Part shown: positions 11,587 to 19,951 of the stretch, piece by piece | How positions within the stretch are numbered: position 1 is the first letter of the stretch | How the letters are laid out: every line of letters starts with the position of its first letter | Assembly: GCF_014873755.1 (NCBI RefSeq) | Contig: NZ_JADBEG010000001.1 | Coordinates: forward strand, 1,614,501-1,678,500 | Direction of reading: 5' to 3' | Length of the DNA: 64,000 nucleotides | Origin: Amycolatopsis lexingtonensis | Lineage (GTDB): Bacteria; Actinomycetota; Actinomycetes; Mycobacteriales; Pseudonocardiaceae | The notes under the pieces: generated by a model | The model's input: the letters and a program-made list of their open reading frames with translations, nothing else | Databases searched by the model: none | Told to the model about the DNA's origin: nothing | Position numbers and translations under genes: made by a program

Positions 11587-11784
11587 CGCGAGCGCACCCC
11601 CGCCGGAATCCGTCCGGCGGGGGTGAGCCGGTGCCGGAATCCGGCACCACGGGAAATGCCGGGATCCACCGGAAACCGTTCCTTCCCAACGTGTTCCTCC
11701 CTTAGTAGGTACCGGATGCACGGGCCGGGCGCGGAGTATTCCGTGCCACCACACCGCCTCGTCACCGGCTGGAGGTCCACCTTC

Positions 11785-12372
11785 GTGAAAACCATGCCAG
11801 GAGTCCTTCGTGGACTCGCGATCCTTTCGGCCGCCACGGCCGCGGCCGTAGCGCTGCAGGCGCCGGCCGCCGCGGCCGCCGCGCGCAGCGACCTCGGCAT
11901 CACCATGCAGGCCCAGGAGAAGGACCAGTGGTGCTGGGACGCCAGCGGCAACACCATCGCCGACTACTGGGGCCATTCCCTGACCCAGACCCGGTTCTGC
12001 CAGATCGCGCACAACGAGTCCGGCAGCGACTGCGCCAACAACCAGGGCTACCTGTCCGACCAGCAGCGGGTGTTCCGCTACCTCGGCTTCACCAGCGCCG
12101 GGACGTACAACTCGAACGGGCAGGTCCTGACGTTCACCGGCATCAAGAACCAGATCGACGCCGGGCAGCCGATCGGCACCCGCATCGGCTGGCGCTCCGG
12201 CGGTGGCCACATGCACGTGCTCTACGGCTACGACAATTCGAGCGGCGCCACCCGCGTCGAATACGGCGACCCGTGGCCGAACAACAGCCGCTACAACTCG
12301 ATGAACTACGACACCTACCGTTCGAACACCCAGTTCCAGTGGACCCACACCGTGTACGGAATCGAGGGATGA
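11785..12372 (+). CDS. Secreted papain-like cysteine protease
   Basis: A 195-residue exported peptidase of the papain-like family that carries the Q-x(3-5)-WCW motif. Signal peptide residues are 1-33. Then come QAQEKDQWCWDASGNTIADY (catalytic Cys50), GGGHMHVLYGYD (His142) and EYGDPW (Asp162). Four further cysteines suggest disulfides. The GTG at 11785 is fixed by GGAGGT eight bases upstream and by the signal peptide that follows; an earlier in-frame ATG at 11623 lacks both. The next gene starts inside this stop codon (ATGA), so the two are co-translated. Confidence 0.85.
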   Translation: MKTMPGVLRGLAILSAATAAAVALQAPAAAAAARSDLGITMQAQEKDQWCWDASGNTIADYWGHSLTQTRFCQIAHNESGSDCANNQGYLSDQQRVFRYLGFTSAGTYNSNGQVLTFTGIKNQIDAGQPIGTRIGWRSGGGHMHVLYGYDNSSGATRVEYGDPWPNNSRYNSMNYDTYRSNTQFQWTHTVYGIEG

Positions 12373-13136
12373 GCGTGCTGCGGAAAGCGATGGGCGCGGC
12401 CGTGCTGGCCGGCGCCGCGATGCTCGCCACGGCCGGGGCCGCGAGCGCGGCGGACGGGCCAGCCGGCACCCCGACCGCCGCGGACACCGCCGCGATCGGG
12501 CAGCTCACCGGGAGCCCGGCGACGGCGGACCGGCTGGCCTCGACGAAGTTCCCCGGCGCCCGCGCAGCGGCGGCAGCGAACGCCGCGAAAGCCGACCCGC
12601 GCACCCAGGTCGCGGTGTACGAGCCGACGGCGGCGTTCGTCGCGGGGAAGTCGGACGTCCCGGCCGAACTCGCCTACGTCGCCGTGCCGGCGCGGACCGG
12701 CGACGGCGCGGAAGCGACGGTCTGGGCCGAGCGGCAAGGCCCGGCCTGGACCGTGGTGAACGTGGCGTCCGGCGACTACGAGCAGCGCTACGCCCAGGCC
12801 GCCGCCGGGGGCTACCTCCTGCACGAGCCGCAGGTCAACGCCTGGTACGCGGTCCACGGCGATTCCGTGACGGTCCTCGACGGCTCGGTCACCGGCCTGG
12901 CGGCGGGCACGAAGCTCGCGCTGGCGGACTACCGGGCGGCGCTGCACCAGAGGTACGCGGACAAGCTGCCGGGTTCGACGTACGACCGCGACGGTGCGGG
13001 CGGTGGGTACGGCGGCCGCGAGCGCGCGGTCCCGGCCGCGGACCCGGGCGACGTCCCGGTGCTGCCGTTCGCGCTCGGCGGGGTCGTGCTGCTGGCGGCC
13101 GGCGCGGTCGTGGTGCCGCGGCTGCGGCGCCAGTAG
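12369..13136 (+). CDS. Exported, C-terminally membrane-tethered protein of unknown function
   Basis: A 255-residue protein with a signal peptide (about 1-28) and an Ala-rich, low-cysteine body. A Gly-rich linker (GAGGGYGG) precedes a single C-terminal membrane helix (PFALGGVVLLAAGAVVVP), followed by RLRRQ. The topology is an extracytoplasmic domain anchored at its C-terminus, without an LPxTG motif. Its ATG overlaps the stop of the papain-like protease (ATGA), so the pair is translationally coupled. The protein may tether, activate or inhibit that protease. I recognise no domain. Confidence 0.65.
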   Translation: MSVLRKAMGAAVLAGAAMLATAGAASAADGPAGTPTAADTAAIGQLTGSPATADRLASTKFPGARAAAAANAAKADPRTQVAVYEPTAAFVAGKSDVPAELAYVAVPARTGDGAEATVWAERQGPAWTVVNVASGDYEQRYAQAAAGGYLLHEPQVNAWYAVHGDSVTVLDGSVTGLAAGTKLALADYRAALHQRYADKLPGSTYDRDGAGGGYGGRERAVPAADPGDVPVLPFALGGVVLLAAGAVVVPRLRRQ

Positions 13137-13221
13137 CGGGACGTCCCGAACGACCGCCCACCGCGTCCGGCGACAGGGCTCCGGCAAAGTCGCGTCGGTG
13201 CAGCCCGCAGCGTTGCACCAG

Positions 13222-13276
13222 CGTCTTGAATGACTCATTCAGGACCTCCGAAGACCTGAATGAGTCATTCAAGACG
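13222..13276 (+). repeat. 55-bp inverted-repeat element, copy 1
   Basis: Two perfect 22-base arms (13222-13243 and 13255-13276) enclose an 11-base loop. Each arm contains the internal near-palindrome TGAATGACTCATTCA or its complement, so the element has nested symmetry. A copy in inverted orientation lies at 33467-33521 and matches at 54 of 55 positions, including the loop. It is too short to encode anything and has no flanking transposase; it may be a REP-like or MITE-like element. Confidence 0.8.
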
Positions 13277-13344
13277 TCGGGCGAGCGGGTCACCGACGGC
13301 AGAGCGGCCCAGCCGCGTGACGTTGCTGGGACCCCGGCCGTGAT

Positions 13345-13400
13345 GTCGTGAACGACTCGTTCATGTCGTCTGGTGAGGTGAACGACCCGTTCAAGACGTC
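13345..13400 (+). repeat. Degenerate relative of the 55-bp element
   Basis: The left part GTGAACGACTCGTTCA and the right part GTGAACGACCCGTTCAAGAC resemble the arms of the 13222-13276 element with several substitutions and the same spacing. It is probably a diverged copy. Confidence 0.5.
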
Positions 13401-13410
13401 CCGGCGGCCC

Positions 13411-13439
13411 TTGGCAGGTGATCATGATCAGGGCACAAT
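13411..13439 (+). promoter_or_regulatory. Leaderless promoter of the Lrp-type gene with palindromic spacer
   Basis: TTGGCA (13411-13416), a 17-bp spacer and CACAAT (13434-13439) precede the ATG at 13445 by five bases, implying a leaderless mRNA. The spacer contains the perfect palindrome TGATCATGATCA (13419-13430), a plausible autoregulatory operator. Confidence 0.55.
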
Positions 13440-13444
13440 GCGCC

Positions 13445-14473
13445 ATGCCCGTTCCTTCGGCTCCGCCGGAACCGGCGCGCCCGAGTGCTTCGGACCTCGC
13501 GCTGGTGGAGGCGCTGCAGCGCGACCCGCGGGCGCCGTGGACCCGGATCGCCGCCGCCGTGGGCACCGACGCCACGACGGCGGCCCGCCGCTGGGACCGG
13601 CTGCAGGCGGCCGGGCTCGCCTGGCTCACCGCGTACGTCACCGCTCCGACCACCACGGTCGGGTACGTCGACGTGGCCTGTCGCCCGGACGCGCTCGCCG
13701 CCCTCACCCAGGAGCTCTGCGGCTGGCCGGCGGTGTTCAGCGTCGAGCGCACGACCAGCCGGTTCGGGCTGTTCCTGTCACTTGCGGCGCGCGACCTCGA
13801 CGCACTGGACGCACTGGTCACCGGCCGGATCGGCGCCCTGCCCGGGGTGCTGGAGGTGCGGTTCGCCGTCGCCACCCGCGTCTACCGCGAGGGCAGCGGC
13901 TGGCTGGTCAACGCGCTGGCCCCGGAACAGCGGGCGGTGCTGGACGACACCGCGGAGCAGGCCCGGCTGGTCGTCCCGCAGCAGTGGAACGACCGGGACC
14001 TGCGTGCGCTGGTGGAGTCCCTCGGCGAGGACGGGCGGCGCAGCTACGCCGAGCTGGCCCGCGACTGCCGGATGAGCGAGTCGGCGGTGCGGCGCGCGCT
14101 GGCGCGGATGGTGCGCAACCACGAACTGGACTTCCGCTGCGACCTCGCGCACGTCCCGGCGGGCTGGCCGGTGATCGCGGGCTACCGCCTGGACGTCGCC
14201 GCGACGGACCTCGACCGCGCCGGCGCGGCGATCGCCCAGCTCCCGGAAACCCGGCTCTCGGCGGCGGTCGTGGGGGAGGGCAACCTGGTCGTCTCGGCGT
14301 GGCTGCGCGAGCCGGCCGGCTGCACGGCCTACGAGTCGGCGCTGGCGGCCGCGGCCCCGGGCGCGCGCGTCGTCGACCGCGCGATCACGCTGCGGATGCC
14401 CAAGCGGATGGGCCGCCTGCTCGGTCCCCGCGGCCTCGGCGGCACCCACCAGGCGATCATCCCGGCGCGCTGA
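13445..14473 (+). CDS. Lrp/AsnC family regulator, double helix-turn-helix form
   Basis: A 342-residue transcription factor built as two Lrp/AsnC units in tandem. HTH 1 lies near residues 17-60 (DPRAPWTRIAAAVGTDATTA) and is followed by a ligand-binding half. HTH 2 lies near 185-230 (EDGRRSYAELARDCRMSESA) and is followed by a RAM-like domain (about 240-325). This duplicated layout is common in actinomycetes. Typical ligands are amino acids, but none can be named here. The ATG at 13445 is favoured over 13418 and 13424 because a -10 box ends five bases before it, and the family usually starts close to the first HTH. The alditol-oxidase-like gene starts 46 bp downstream and may be its target. Confidence 0.87.
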   Translation: MPVPSAPPEPARPSASDLALVEALQRDPRAPWTRIAAAVGTDATTAARRWDRLQAAGLAWLTAYVTAPTTTVGYVDVACRPDALAALTQELCGWPAVFSVERTTSRFGLFLSLAARDLDALDALVTGRIGALPGVLEVRFAVATRVYREGSGWLVNALAPEQRAVLDDTAEQARLVVPQQWNDRDLRALVESLGEDGRRSYAELARDCRMSESAVRRALARMVRNHELDFRCDLAHVPAGWPVIAGYRLDVAATDLDRAGAAIAQLPETRLSAAVVGEGNLVVSAWLREPAGCTAYESALAAAAPGARVVDRAITLRMPKRMGRLLGPRGLGGTHQAIIPAR

Positions 14474-14519
14474 GCGTAGGGTCGGAGGCGGATCTCCGGC
14501 ACGGGAAAGGGCGCAACGG

Positions 14520-15758
14520 GTGGGCGAGTCGAACTGGGCCGGGAACCACACCTATGCGGCGGGCACCGTCCTGACGCCGCGGACGGTGGACGAAGTGCGG
14601 GAGGCCGTCGCCGGCGCGAGCCGCGTCAAGGCCCTCGGCAGCCGCCACTGCTTCAACGACATCGCGGACTCCCCGGGCGGGACGCTGCTGGACCTGCGCG
14701 CGCTCGACGCCGGCGTGGAGATCGGCGACGGCACGGTGACCGTCGGCGGGTCCGCGCGCTACGGCGACTTCGCCGAGCAGCTGCACGCCGCCGGCTTCGC
14801 CCTGCCCAACCTGGCTTCGCTCCCGCACATCACGGTGGCCGGCAGCGTCGCGACCGGCACCCACGGCTCCGGGCGGCGGCAGCCGGGGCTCGCCGCGGCC
14901 GTCTCGGCGGTCGAGCTGGTCACCGCCGACGGCGGCCTGCGGACGTTCACCCGCGCCGACGCCGAGTTCCCCGGCCTGGTCGTCGGGCTCGGCGCGGTCG
15001 GGGTCGTCACCCGGCTGACGCTCGACACGGTGCCCGCGTTCGACGTCCGCCAAGACGTCTTCGACGCCCTGCCGTGGGAGGCCGCGTACCGGCACTTCGA
15101 CGAGATCGAAGACGCCGGGTACAGCGTCAGCCTCTTCACGAACTGGGCGAACGACGCCATCGACCTGGCGTGGGTCAAGAGCCGGGAAGGCGCTTTCACC
15201 GAGCGGAGCGAGCTGTTCGGCGCGGTTCCCGCGGACGGCCCGCGACACCCGGCGCACGCCGCGGGGATCACGGCCGGGAACTGCACGCCGCAGCAAGGGG
15301 TTCCCGGCCCGTGGCACGAGCGGCTGCCGCACTTCGCGCTCGCGTTCACCCCGAGCGTCGGGGACGAGCTGCAGTCGGAGTACTTCGTGCCGTACGAGCA
15401 CGCGACGGCCGCCATCGCGGCGGTCCGCGAGCTCGCCGGGCTCGTCGCGCCGGTGCTGCTGGTGTCGGAGATCCGCGCGATCGCGGGCGACGAGCTGTGG
15501 CTGAGCCCGTGCCACGGCGGCGACCGCGTCGCGCTGCACTTCACCTGGCAGCCGCGTCAGGCCGAGGTCGAGGCGGTCCTGCCGGTCCTCGAGGAACGCC
15601 TGGCCGGGTTCGGCGCGCGGCCGCACTGGGGCAAGCTCTTCCACGACGTCCGCGGCGACTACCCGCGCCTGGCCGATTTCCGGGCGCTGGCGGCGACTCT
15701 CGACCCGGGCGGCAAGTTCCGCAACCCGTTCCTGGACCGGCACGTCTTCGGCACCTGA
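14520..15758 (+). CDS. Alditol oxidase-like FAD-dependent oxidoreductase
   Basis: A 412-residue flavoprotein of the VAO/PCMH family with a FAD-binding domain (about 10-175) and a D-arabinono-lactone oxidase-type C-terminal domain. The N-terminal NWAGNHTYAAGTV and the segment KALGSRHCFNDIA closely resemble Streptomyces alditol oxidase AldO, where the equivalent histidine carries covalent FAD. ATGTHGSG and GLGAVGVVTRLTL are further FAD contacts. It should oxidise sugar alcohols or similar polyols with O2, giving H2O2. The start is GTG at 14520, with GGGAAAGG upstream. It follows the Lrp-type gene by 46 bp and is probably under its control. Confidence 0.85.
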   Translation: MGESNWAGNHTYAAGTVLTPRTVDEVREAVAGASRVKALGSRHCFNDIADSPGGTLLDLRALDAGVEIGDGTVTVGGSARYGDFAEQLHAAGFALPNLASLPHITVAGSVATGTHGSGRRQPGLAAAVSAVELVTADGGLRTFTRADAEFPGLVVGLGAVGVVTRLTLDTVPAFDVRQDVFDALPWEAAYRHFDEIEDAGYSVSLFTNWANDAIDLAWVKSREGAFTERSELFGAVPADGPRHPAHAAGITAGNCTPQQGVPGPWHERLPHFALAFTPSVGDELQSEYFVPYEHATAAIAAVRELAGLVAPVLLVSEIRAIAGDELWLSPCHGGDRVALHFTWQPRQAEVEAVLPVLEERLAGFGARPHWGKLFHDVRGDYPRLADFRALAATLDPGGKFRNPFLDRHVFGT

Positions 15759-15849
15759 TCCGCCGGGACGGCTCCCGGCGGGCCACCCGCCCGTCGTGGC
15801 GCTCCGGCGACCGGGCCTGGTCCGGTCGTCCGGCGGCGGGAGAATCGCC

Positions 15850-15935
15850 CCAATGTGGCGTTGGGTGCGTCTGACGCACCCAACGCCACATTGGGTGCGT
15901 CGAGCGCACCGAACGCCACATTGGGTGCGTCGCCG
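15850..15935. terminator. Palindromic repeat cluster, probable bidirectional terminator (family copy 1)
   Basis: Perfect 22-base arms (15850-15871 and 15873-15894), starting CCAATGTGGCGTTGGGTGCG, are separated by one base. A third partial arm follows (about 15904-15930). The element lies between the convergent stops of the alditol-oxidase-like and lacI genes. Related elements occur at 31054-31146 and 59601-59687, also between convergent genes. Confidence 0.75.
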
Positions 15936-16004
15936 CCGGTGCCGCCGGGCCCCGGTGGTCCCTGAGCACACCTGCTGCCGGAGCGATGGTCCAGACTGGC
16001 CGTA

Positions 16005-16988
16005 CTAGCTCGCCGGGGGAGCCGTGGTGGCGCGCACGATGAGATACGTGTCGAGCACCTGCGCCGTGCGCTCGTCCGCCTCGCCGTCGAGCAGGCCCAG
16101 CAGGATCGTCACCGCCGCGCGGCCCGCCGCCTCCGTCGGCATCGCGATCGTCGTCAGCGGCGGCGCGGAGATGGCCGCGAACACCAGGTCGTCGAAACCG
16201 ACCAGGCTGATCTCGTCCGGCACCGGCACGCCGCGGGCGTTGAGCCGCGCCAGCGCGCCGAAGGCGACGAGGTCGTTGTAGGCGACGATCGCCGTCACGT
16301 CGGCCGCCAGCGCGAGGTCCGCGCCCTGCAGCCCGCCCTCGAACACCGGCGGGAACGGGCCGAACTCGACGACGTCGGTGCCGTGCCGCTCGGCCGCCTC
16401 CGCCAGGCCGTGGCGCCGGGCCCGGTTGGCCCACGACGCCCGCGGCCCGCCCAGGTAGGCGCAGCGGCGGTGGCCGAGCGCGGCCAGGTGCTGGATCGCC
16501 TGCCGCATCCCGTCCGCGGCGTCCATCACGATCGACGGGATGCCGGCCACCTCCCGGTTGAGCAGCACCAGGGTGGTCTGCCCGGCGAGCGCGCGGAGCT
16601 GGTCGTCGGTCATGCTCGGGCTGCACAGCACGACGCCGTCGACCTGCTTCGCCATCCGGCGGACGAGGTTCTGCTCGGTCGCCGGGTCCTCGTCGCTGTT
16701 GGCGAACAGCACGGCGATGTCGTCCTGGCGCGCGCGGGCCTGGACGCCGTTGAGCACGCCGGTGAAGAACGGGTTGCCCAGGTCCGAAACCACGATGCCG
16801 ATGTGCCCGGTGCGCGCGGTGGGCACCGGCTGGGGCGTGCCCACCGCGTGGTAGCCCAGTTCGGTCGCCGCGGCCAGCACCCGCGTGCGGGTCTGCCGGC
16901 GGACCAGATCCGGTGACGTGAACGCCCGGGACACCGTCGAGATCGACACGTTGGCGAGGCGGGCGACGTCGTGAATCGTCACGGTCAC
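16005..16988 (-). CDS. LacI family repressor of the pectin locus
   Basis: A 327-residue regulator. The N-terminal LacI helix-turn-helix reads TIHDVARLANVSISTVSRAF, followed by the hinge and a periplasmic-binding-protein-like effector domain (VSDLGNPFFTGVLNGV; SLVGFDDLVFAA near the C-terminal half). The start is GTG at 16988, with GAGGAG five bases upstream. It is divergent from the first Gfo/Idh gene of a pectin-utilisation locus, and AAGCGCTT-centred dyads of the LacI type occur near it (17071-17082) and at promoters farther into the locus. It is therefore probably the local repressor, released by a pectin-derived sugar acid or oligosaccharide. Confidence 0.88.
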   Translation of the reverse strand: MTVTIHDVARLANVSISTVSRAFTSPDLVRRQTRTRVLAAATELGYHAVGTPQPVPTARTGHIGIVVSDLGNPFFTGVLNGVQARARQDDIAVLFANSDEDPATEQNLVRRMAKQVDGVVLCSPSMTDDQLRALAGQTTLVLLNREVAGIPSIVMDAADGMRQAIQHLAALGHRRCAYLGGPRASWANRARRHGLAEAAERHGTDVVEFGPFPPVFEGGLQGADLALAADVTAIVAYNDLVAFGALARLNARGVPVPDEISLVGFDDLVFAAISAPPLTTIAMPTEAAGRAAVTILLGLLDGEADERTAQVLDTYLIVRATTAPPAS

Positions 16989-17027
16989 GGCTACTCCTCA
17001 TGGTCCTGCACCATGATGGAAACGCCC

Positions 17028-17082
17028 GGCAGCGTTGTCAACAAATGCTGCAAACCCATCATGCGTTTCCAGTAAGCGCTAT
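17028..17082. promoter_or_regulatory. Candidate LacI-type operators upstream of lacI
   Basis: This stretch contains GGCAGCGTTGTCA (17028-17040), a GCGTTTCC that is inverted relative to GGAAACGC at 17018-17025, and GTAAGCGCTATC (17071-17082), whose AAGCGCT core recurs at 18492 and 27073. It lies in the shared lacI/Gfo promoter region and would suit autoregulation. Confidence 0.45.
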
Positions 17083-17137
17083 CTCGAATCACCCACCTCC
17101 GTTCGGAGTACCTTTGTTTCGATGAATTCGACGAACG

Positions 17138-17167
17138 TTGACACTCTTGTCCGGAACGCCTTACCGT
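17138..17167 (+). promoter_or_regulatory. Promoter of the first Gfo/Idh gene
   Basis: TTGACA (17138-17143), an 18-bp spacer and TACCGT (17162-17167). The same -35, spacing and -10 occur at 18565-18594 in front of the ABC transporter genes. Transcription would begin near 17174, leaving a leader of about 77 bases. Confidence 0.65.
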
Positions 17168-17250
17168 GACGACCGGAACTTTCTCCCGAACGCCTCACCC
17201 ATTTCGTCACCTTCCGCGCGGCCCGGGCGGGCCCCGCCGATCGGAGACCC

Positions 17251-18438
17251 ATGCCGGGGAGCCGGAGCCGCACCGCCGCGGACCCGCCGAGGCTGGCCGT
17301 CGTCGGCACGTCCGGCTACGCGTTCAGCTACCTGCACCGCGCGCGCATCCTGCACGACGAGGGCCTGGTCCGGTTCGCGGGCATGGCCGACATCCGGGTG
17401 CCCTCCGCCGCCGCGATCGCGCTGCTGCCCGAGGGGGCCACGGCGCACCTTGGCGTCGACGACCTGCTCCGCCGGTGCCGCCCCGACATCACCGTCGTCG
17501 CGACCCCGCCGCACGCCCACGTCCGGGTCGGCGGCGCGGTGCTGCGCGCGGGCGGTGACCTGCTCCTGGAAACCCCACCGGTGCTCGACCTCGCCGGGTT
17601 CACCACGCTGACCCGGCTGGCCGCGGAATCCGGCGCGGCCTGCCAGACCGGGTTCCAGAGCTTCGGTTCCCCGGCCCTGCCCGTCCTGCGCGCGGCGATC
17701 GACGCCGGCCGGCTCGGCGACGTCGTGGGCGTCGGCGCGGCCGGGGCGTGGATCCGCACCGACGCCTACTACCGCCGCAACCCGTGGGCGGGCCGCCGGT
17801 GGCTCGACGGCGAGGCCGTCGTCGACGGCGCGCTGACCAACCCGTTCTCCCACGCGGTGGCCACCGCGCTGCTCGTCGGCGGGGTCGGCGGCCGCGACCC
17901 GGCGGAAATCGCGCTCGAGCTCTACGGCACGCGCGACATCGAAGCCGACGACACCGCGTGCCTGCGCATCCGGTTCGCGGCCGGTCCCGAGGTCGTCGTC
18001 GCCGCGTCGCTGTGCGCGGAGCAGGACCACGAGCCCTACGTGGTCGTGCACGGCACGAAGGGCCGCGCGAAGTTCTGGTACAAGAGCCACCGCCTGGAGC
18101 TCGACGACGAGCGCGTCCACCTCGGGGCCCCTGCCGACCTGCTGCGCAACCTGGTGGCCCACCGCCGGGACCCGGCCGGGGTGCCGCTGCTCGCGCCGCT
18201 GGCGCGGACCCGGGCGTTCGCCTCGGTGGTCGGGGCGGTCCGGGACGCGCCGTCGCCGTCGCGGATCCCGGCGGGCTGGATCCGCACGGTCGGCGAGGGG
18301 GCGAGCCGGCACCCGGTGGTGCGGGGGATCGGCGAAGAGGTCGCCGTCGCCGCGGACCGGCTGGCGCTGTTCTCCGAAATCGGCGTCCCGTGGGCGAGCG
18401 CCGCGCGGGCGGCGAGGACCGCCCAACGCACCGGATAG
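17251..18438 (+). CDS. Gfo/Idh/MocA family oxidoreductase with altered EKP motif
   Basis: A 395-residue NAD(P)-dependent oxidoreductase-fold protein. The N-terminal Rossmann domain has LAVVGTSGYAFSYLHRA, then VVATPPHAHV; the C-terminal domain has the family's DGALTNPFSHAV region. It is a paralogue of the gene at 22321, sharing CQTGFQSFGS, GAAGAWIR and VVDGALTNPF. The family EKP tripeptide, whose lysine contacts cofactor and substrate, reads E-T-P here (LLETPPVLDL), while the paralogue keeps EKPPVLDL. It may therefore be a binding or regulatory protein and not an active dehydrogenase. The ATG at 17251 is preceded by CGGAG. It is divergent from lacI and first in the pectin locus. Confidence 0.85.
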   Translation: MPGSRSRTAADPPRLAVVGTSGYAFSYLHRARILHDEGLVRFAGMADIRVPSAAAIALLPEGATAHLGVDDLLRRCRPDITVVATPPHAHVRVGGAVLRAGGDLLLETPPVLDLAGFTTLTRLAAESGAACQTGFQSFGSPALPVLRAAIDAGRLGDVVGVGAAGAWIRTDAYYRRNPWAGRRWLDGEAVVDGALTNPFSHAVATALLVGGVGGRDPAEIALELYGTRDIEADDTACLRIRFAAGPEVVVAASLCAEQDHEPYVVVHGTKGRAKFWYKSHRLELDDERVHLGAPADLLRNLVAHRRDPAGVPLLAPLARTRAFASVVGAVRDAPSPSRIPAGWIRTVGEGASRHPVVRGIGEEVAVAADRLALFSEIGVPWASAARAARTAQRTG

Positions 18439-18489
18439 CGCGTGCCGGTGCCCATCGCGCTGGCAGCCCCGGTCATCCACCCGGTTGCT

Positions 18490-18503
18490 GTAAGCGCTTT
18501 CTC
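18490..18503. promoter_or_regulatory. AAGCGCTT-type dyad upstream of the ABC operon
   Basis: GTAAGCGCTTTCTC, centred on AAGCGCTT (18492-18499), lies about 65 bp upstream of the -35 box. It is the same core as at 27073-27080 and resembles LacI-family operators. Confidence 0.5.
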
Positions 18504-18564
18504 AACGTGCCCTCATTTCCCTGAAACCATTGCTGCACAAGGGTTGTACTCCCGATTCGACCGT

Positions 18565-18594
18565 TGACACCGGTGTGGCGCACTGCCTACCGTG
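18565..18594 (+). promoter_or_regulatory. Promoter of the ABC transporter operon
   Basis: TTGACA (18565-18570), an 18-bp spacer and TACCGT (18589-18594) match the promoter at 17138-17167. The dyad TGACAGCGTTTTCA (18602-18615) sits at the expected transcription start, where a repressor would block initiation. Confidence 0.65.
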
Positions 18595-18649
18595 AGCGCG
18601 CTGACAGCGTTTTCAGAAAAGTGCTGACCGGCTGAGGACGGAGAATTCG

Positions 18650-19948
18650 ATGGGGCGGACAACTGTGCGTGGGACCCGGCGCGGGCTCGCCGCGCTGGCC
18701 GTGGTGGTTCCCCTGCTGCTGACCGGGGTGGCCGCGTGCGGCTCGGGCTCCGGGTCCGGCGACGGGGACGTGACCATCACCTTCGTCTGGTGGGGCAGCG
18801 ACGGCCGCGCGAACCTGACGAAGAAGGCCGTCGAGCTGTTCCAGCGGAAGAACCCGAAGATCAAGGTGCAGACGTCGTTCTCGGCGTACGCGGCCTACTG
18901 GGAGAAGCTGGCGACGCAGACGGCCGGGGGCAAGCCGCCGGACGTGCTCAACGTCGACACGCGGTACCTGGCCGAGTACGGCGGCCGGGGCGTGCTGGCC
19001 GACCTGAACCAGGGCGCGGGCAAGGCGATCTCGCTCGCCGACGTCAACCCTGAGCTGGCCGCCACCGGGGTGTACCAGGGCAAGCGGTACGCCGTGCCGT
19101 GGGCGCAGAACACCCCGGCGATGATCTACGACCCGGCGGCCTTCACCGCGGCCGGCGCGGACCCGGCCAAGGGCATGACGTGGCAGCAGTACGCCGACGC
19201 GACGCAGAAGGTCAGCGCCGCCAGCGGGTTCGCCGCGCGCGGTGCGACCGACTTCGGCATCCTCGACACCACGCTGGAGATCTGGCTGCGCCAGCAGGGC
19301 AAGCAGTTCTACACCCCCGAGGGCAAGCTCGGTTTCACCGCCGACGACCTGCGCCGCTACTGGCAGCTCGCGAGCAGCTTCCGGGACGCCAAGGGCGCCT
19401 CGCCCGCGGACGTCACGGCGTCCTACAACACCTCGCCTGAGCAGGCGCCGCTGGGCAAGAAGCTGACCAGCTCGGAGTTCGCCTACGACAACCTGCTGCC
19501 CGCGTACCAGAAGGCGAACGGCAAGCCGCTGAACGTGGCGCCGTACCCGAGCGACAAGGCCGGTGAAACCGGGCAGTACCGGCGGCCGTCGATGTTCCTG
19601 GCCGTCTCGGCCCGCAGCGCGCAGCAGGAGGCGGCCGCGAAGCTCGTCGACTTCCTGGTGAACGACGCCGAGGTGGGCAAGATCGTCGGCACCGACCGCG
19701 GGCTCGCCCCGAACCTCAAGGTCCGCGCGCAGCTGGCGGGGTCGGCGACCGGCAACGACAAGACCCTCTACGACTACGAAGCCGCGCTGGAACCGAAGCT
19801 CGGGGCCGCCCCGCCGGTGCCGCCGAAGGGTGCCGGCGCGATCCAGAAGCTGCTGCAGCGCACGTACGAAGAGGTCGCGTTCGGGCGGATGAGCATCGAC
19901 GACGCCGTCAGCCGGTTCATGACCGAAGCCGAGAAGGGGCTGTCGTAG
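18650..19948 (+). CDS. Sugar ABC transporter substrate-binding lipoprotein
   Basis: A 432-residue extracytoplasmic binding protein of the carbohydrate (family 1) type. The signal peptide ends in the lipobox LTGVAAC, so Cys30 should be lipid-modified. The mature domain starts ITFVWWGSDGRANLTKKAVE and contains QTAGGKPPDVLNVD, hallmarks of these proteins. It should capture pectin-derived oligosaccharides for import, judging by the lyase and esterase genes downstream. It is the first gene of a tightly packed operon (permeases start 4 bp later), with its own TTGACA promoter and a dyad at the start site. Ligand specificity is inferred from context only. Confidence 0.92.
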   Translation: MGRTTVRGTRRGLAALAVVVPLLLTGVAACGSGSGSGDGDVTITFVWWGSDGRANLTKKAVELFQRKNPKIKVQTSFSAYAAYWEKLATQTAGGKPPDVLNVDTRYLAEYGGRGVLADLNQGAGKAISLADVNPELAATGVYQGKRYAVPWAQNTPAMIYDPAAFTAAGADPAKGMTWQQYADATQKVSAASGFAARGATDFGILDTTLEIWLRQQGKQFYTPEGKLGFTADDLRRYWQLASSFRDAKGASPADVTASYNTSPEQAPLGKKLTSSEFAYDNLLPAYQKANGKPLNVAPYPSDKAGETGQYRRPSMFLAVSARSAQQEAAAKLVDFLVNDAEVGKIVGTDRGLAPNLKVRAQLAGSATGNDKTLYDYEAALEPKLGAAPPVPPKGAGAIQKLLQRTYEEVAFGRMSIDDAVSRFMTEAEKGLS

Positions 19949-19951
19949 CCG

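Larger units (their letters stand above)
13137..13444. other. 308-bp intergenic stretch with palindromic elements
   Basis: It holds a perfect 55-bp inverted-repeat element (13222-13276), a decayed relative (13345-13400), and the promoter of the Lrp-type gene (13411-13439). No gene is seen. Confidence 0.7.

Noticed and set aside
13222..13276. Insertion sequence remnant
   Set aside because: At 55 bp with no target duplication or transposase fragment nearby, there is nothing to support an IS; listed as a small repeat.
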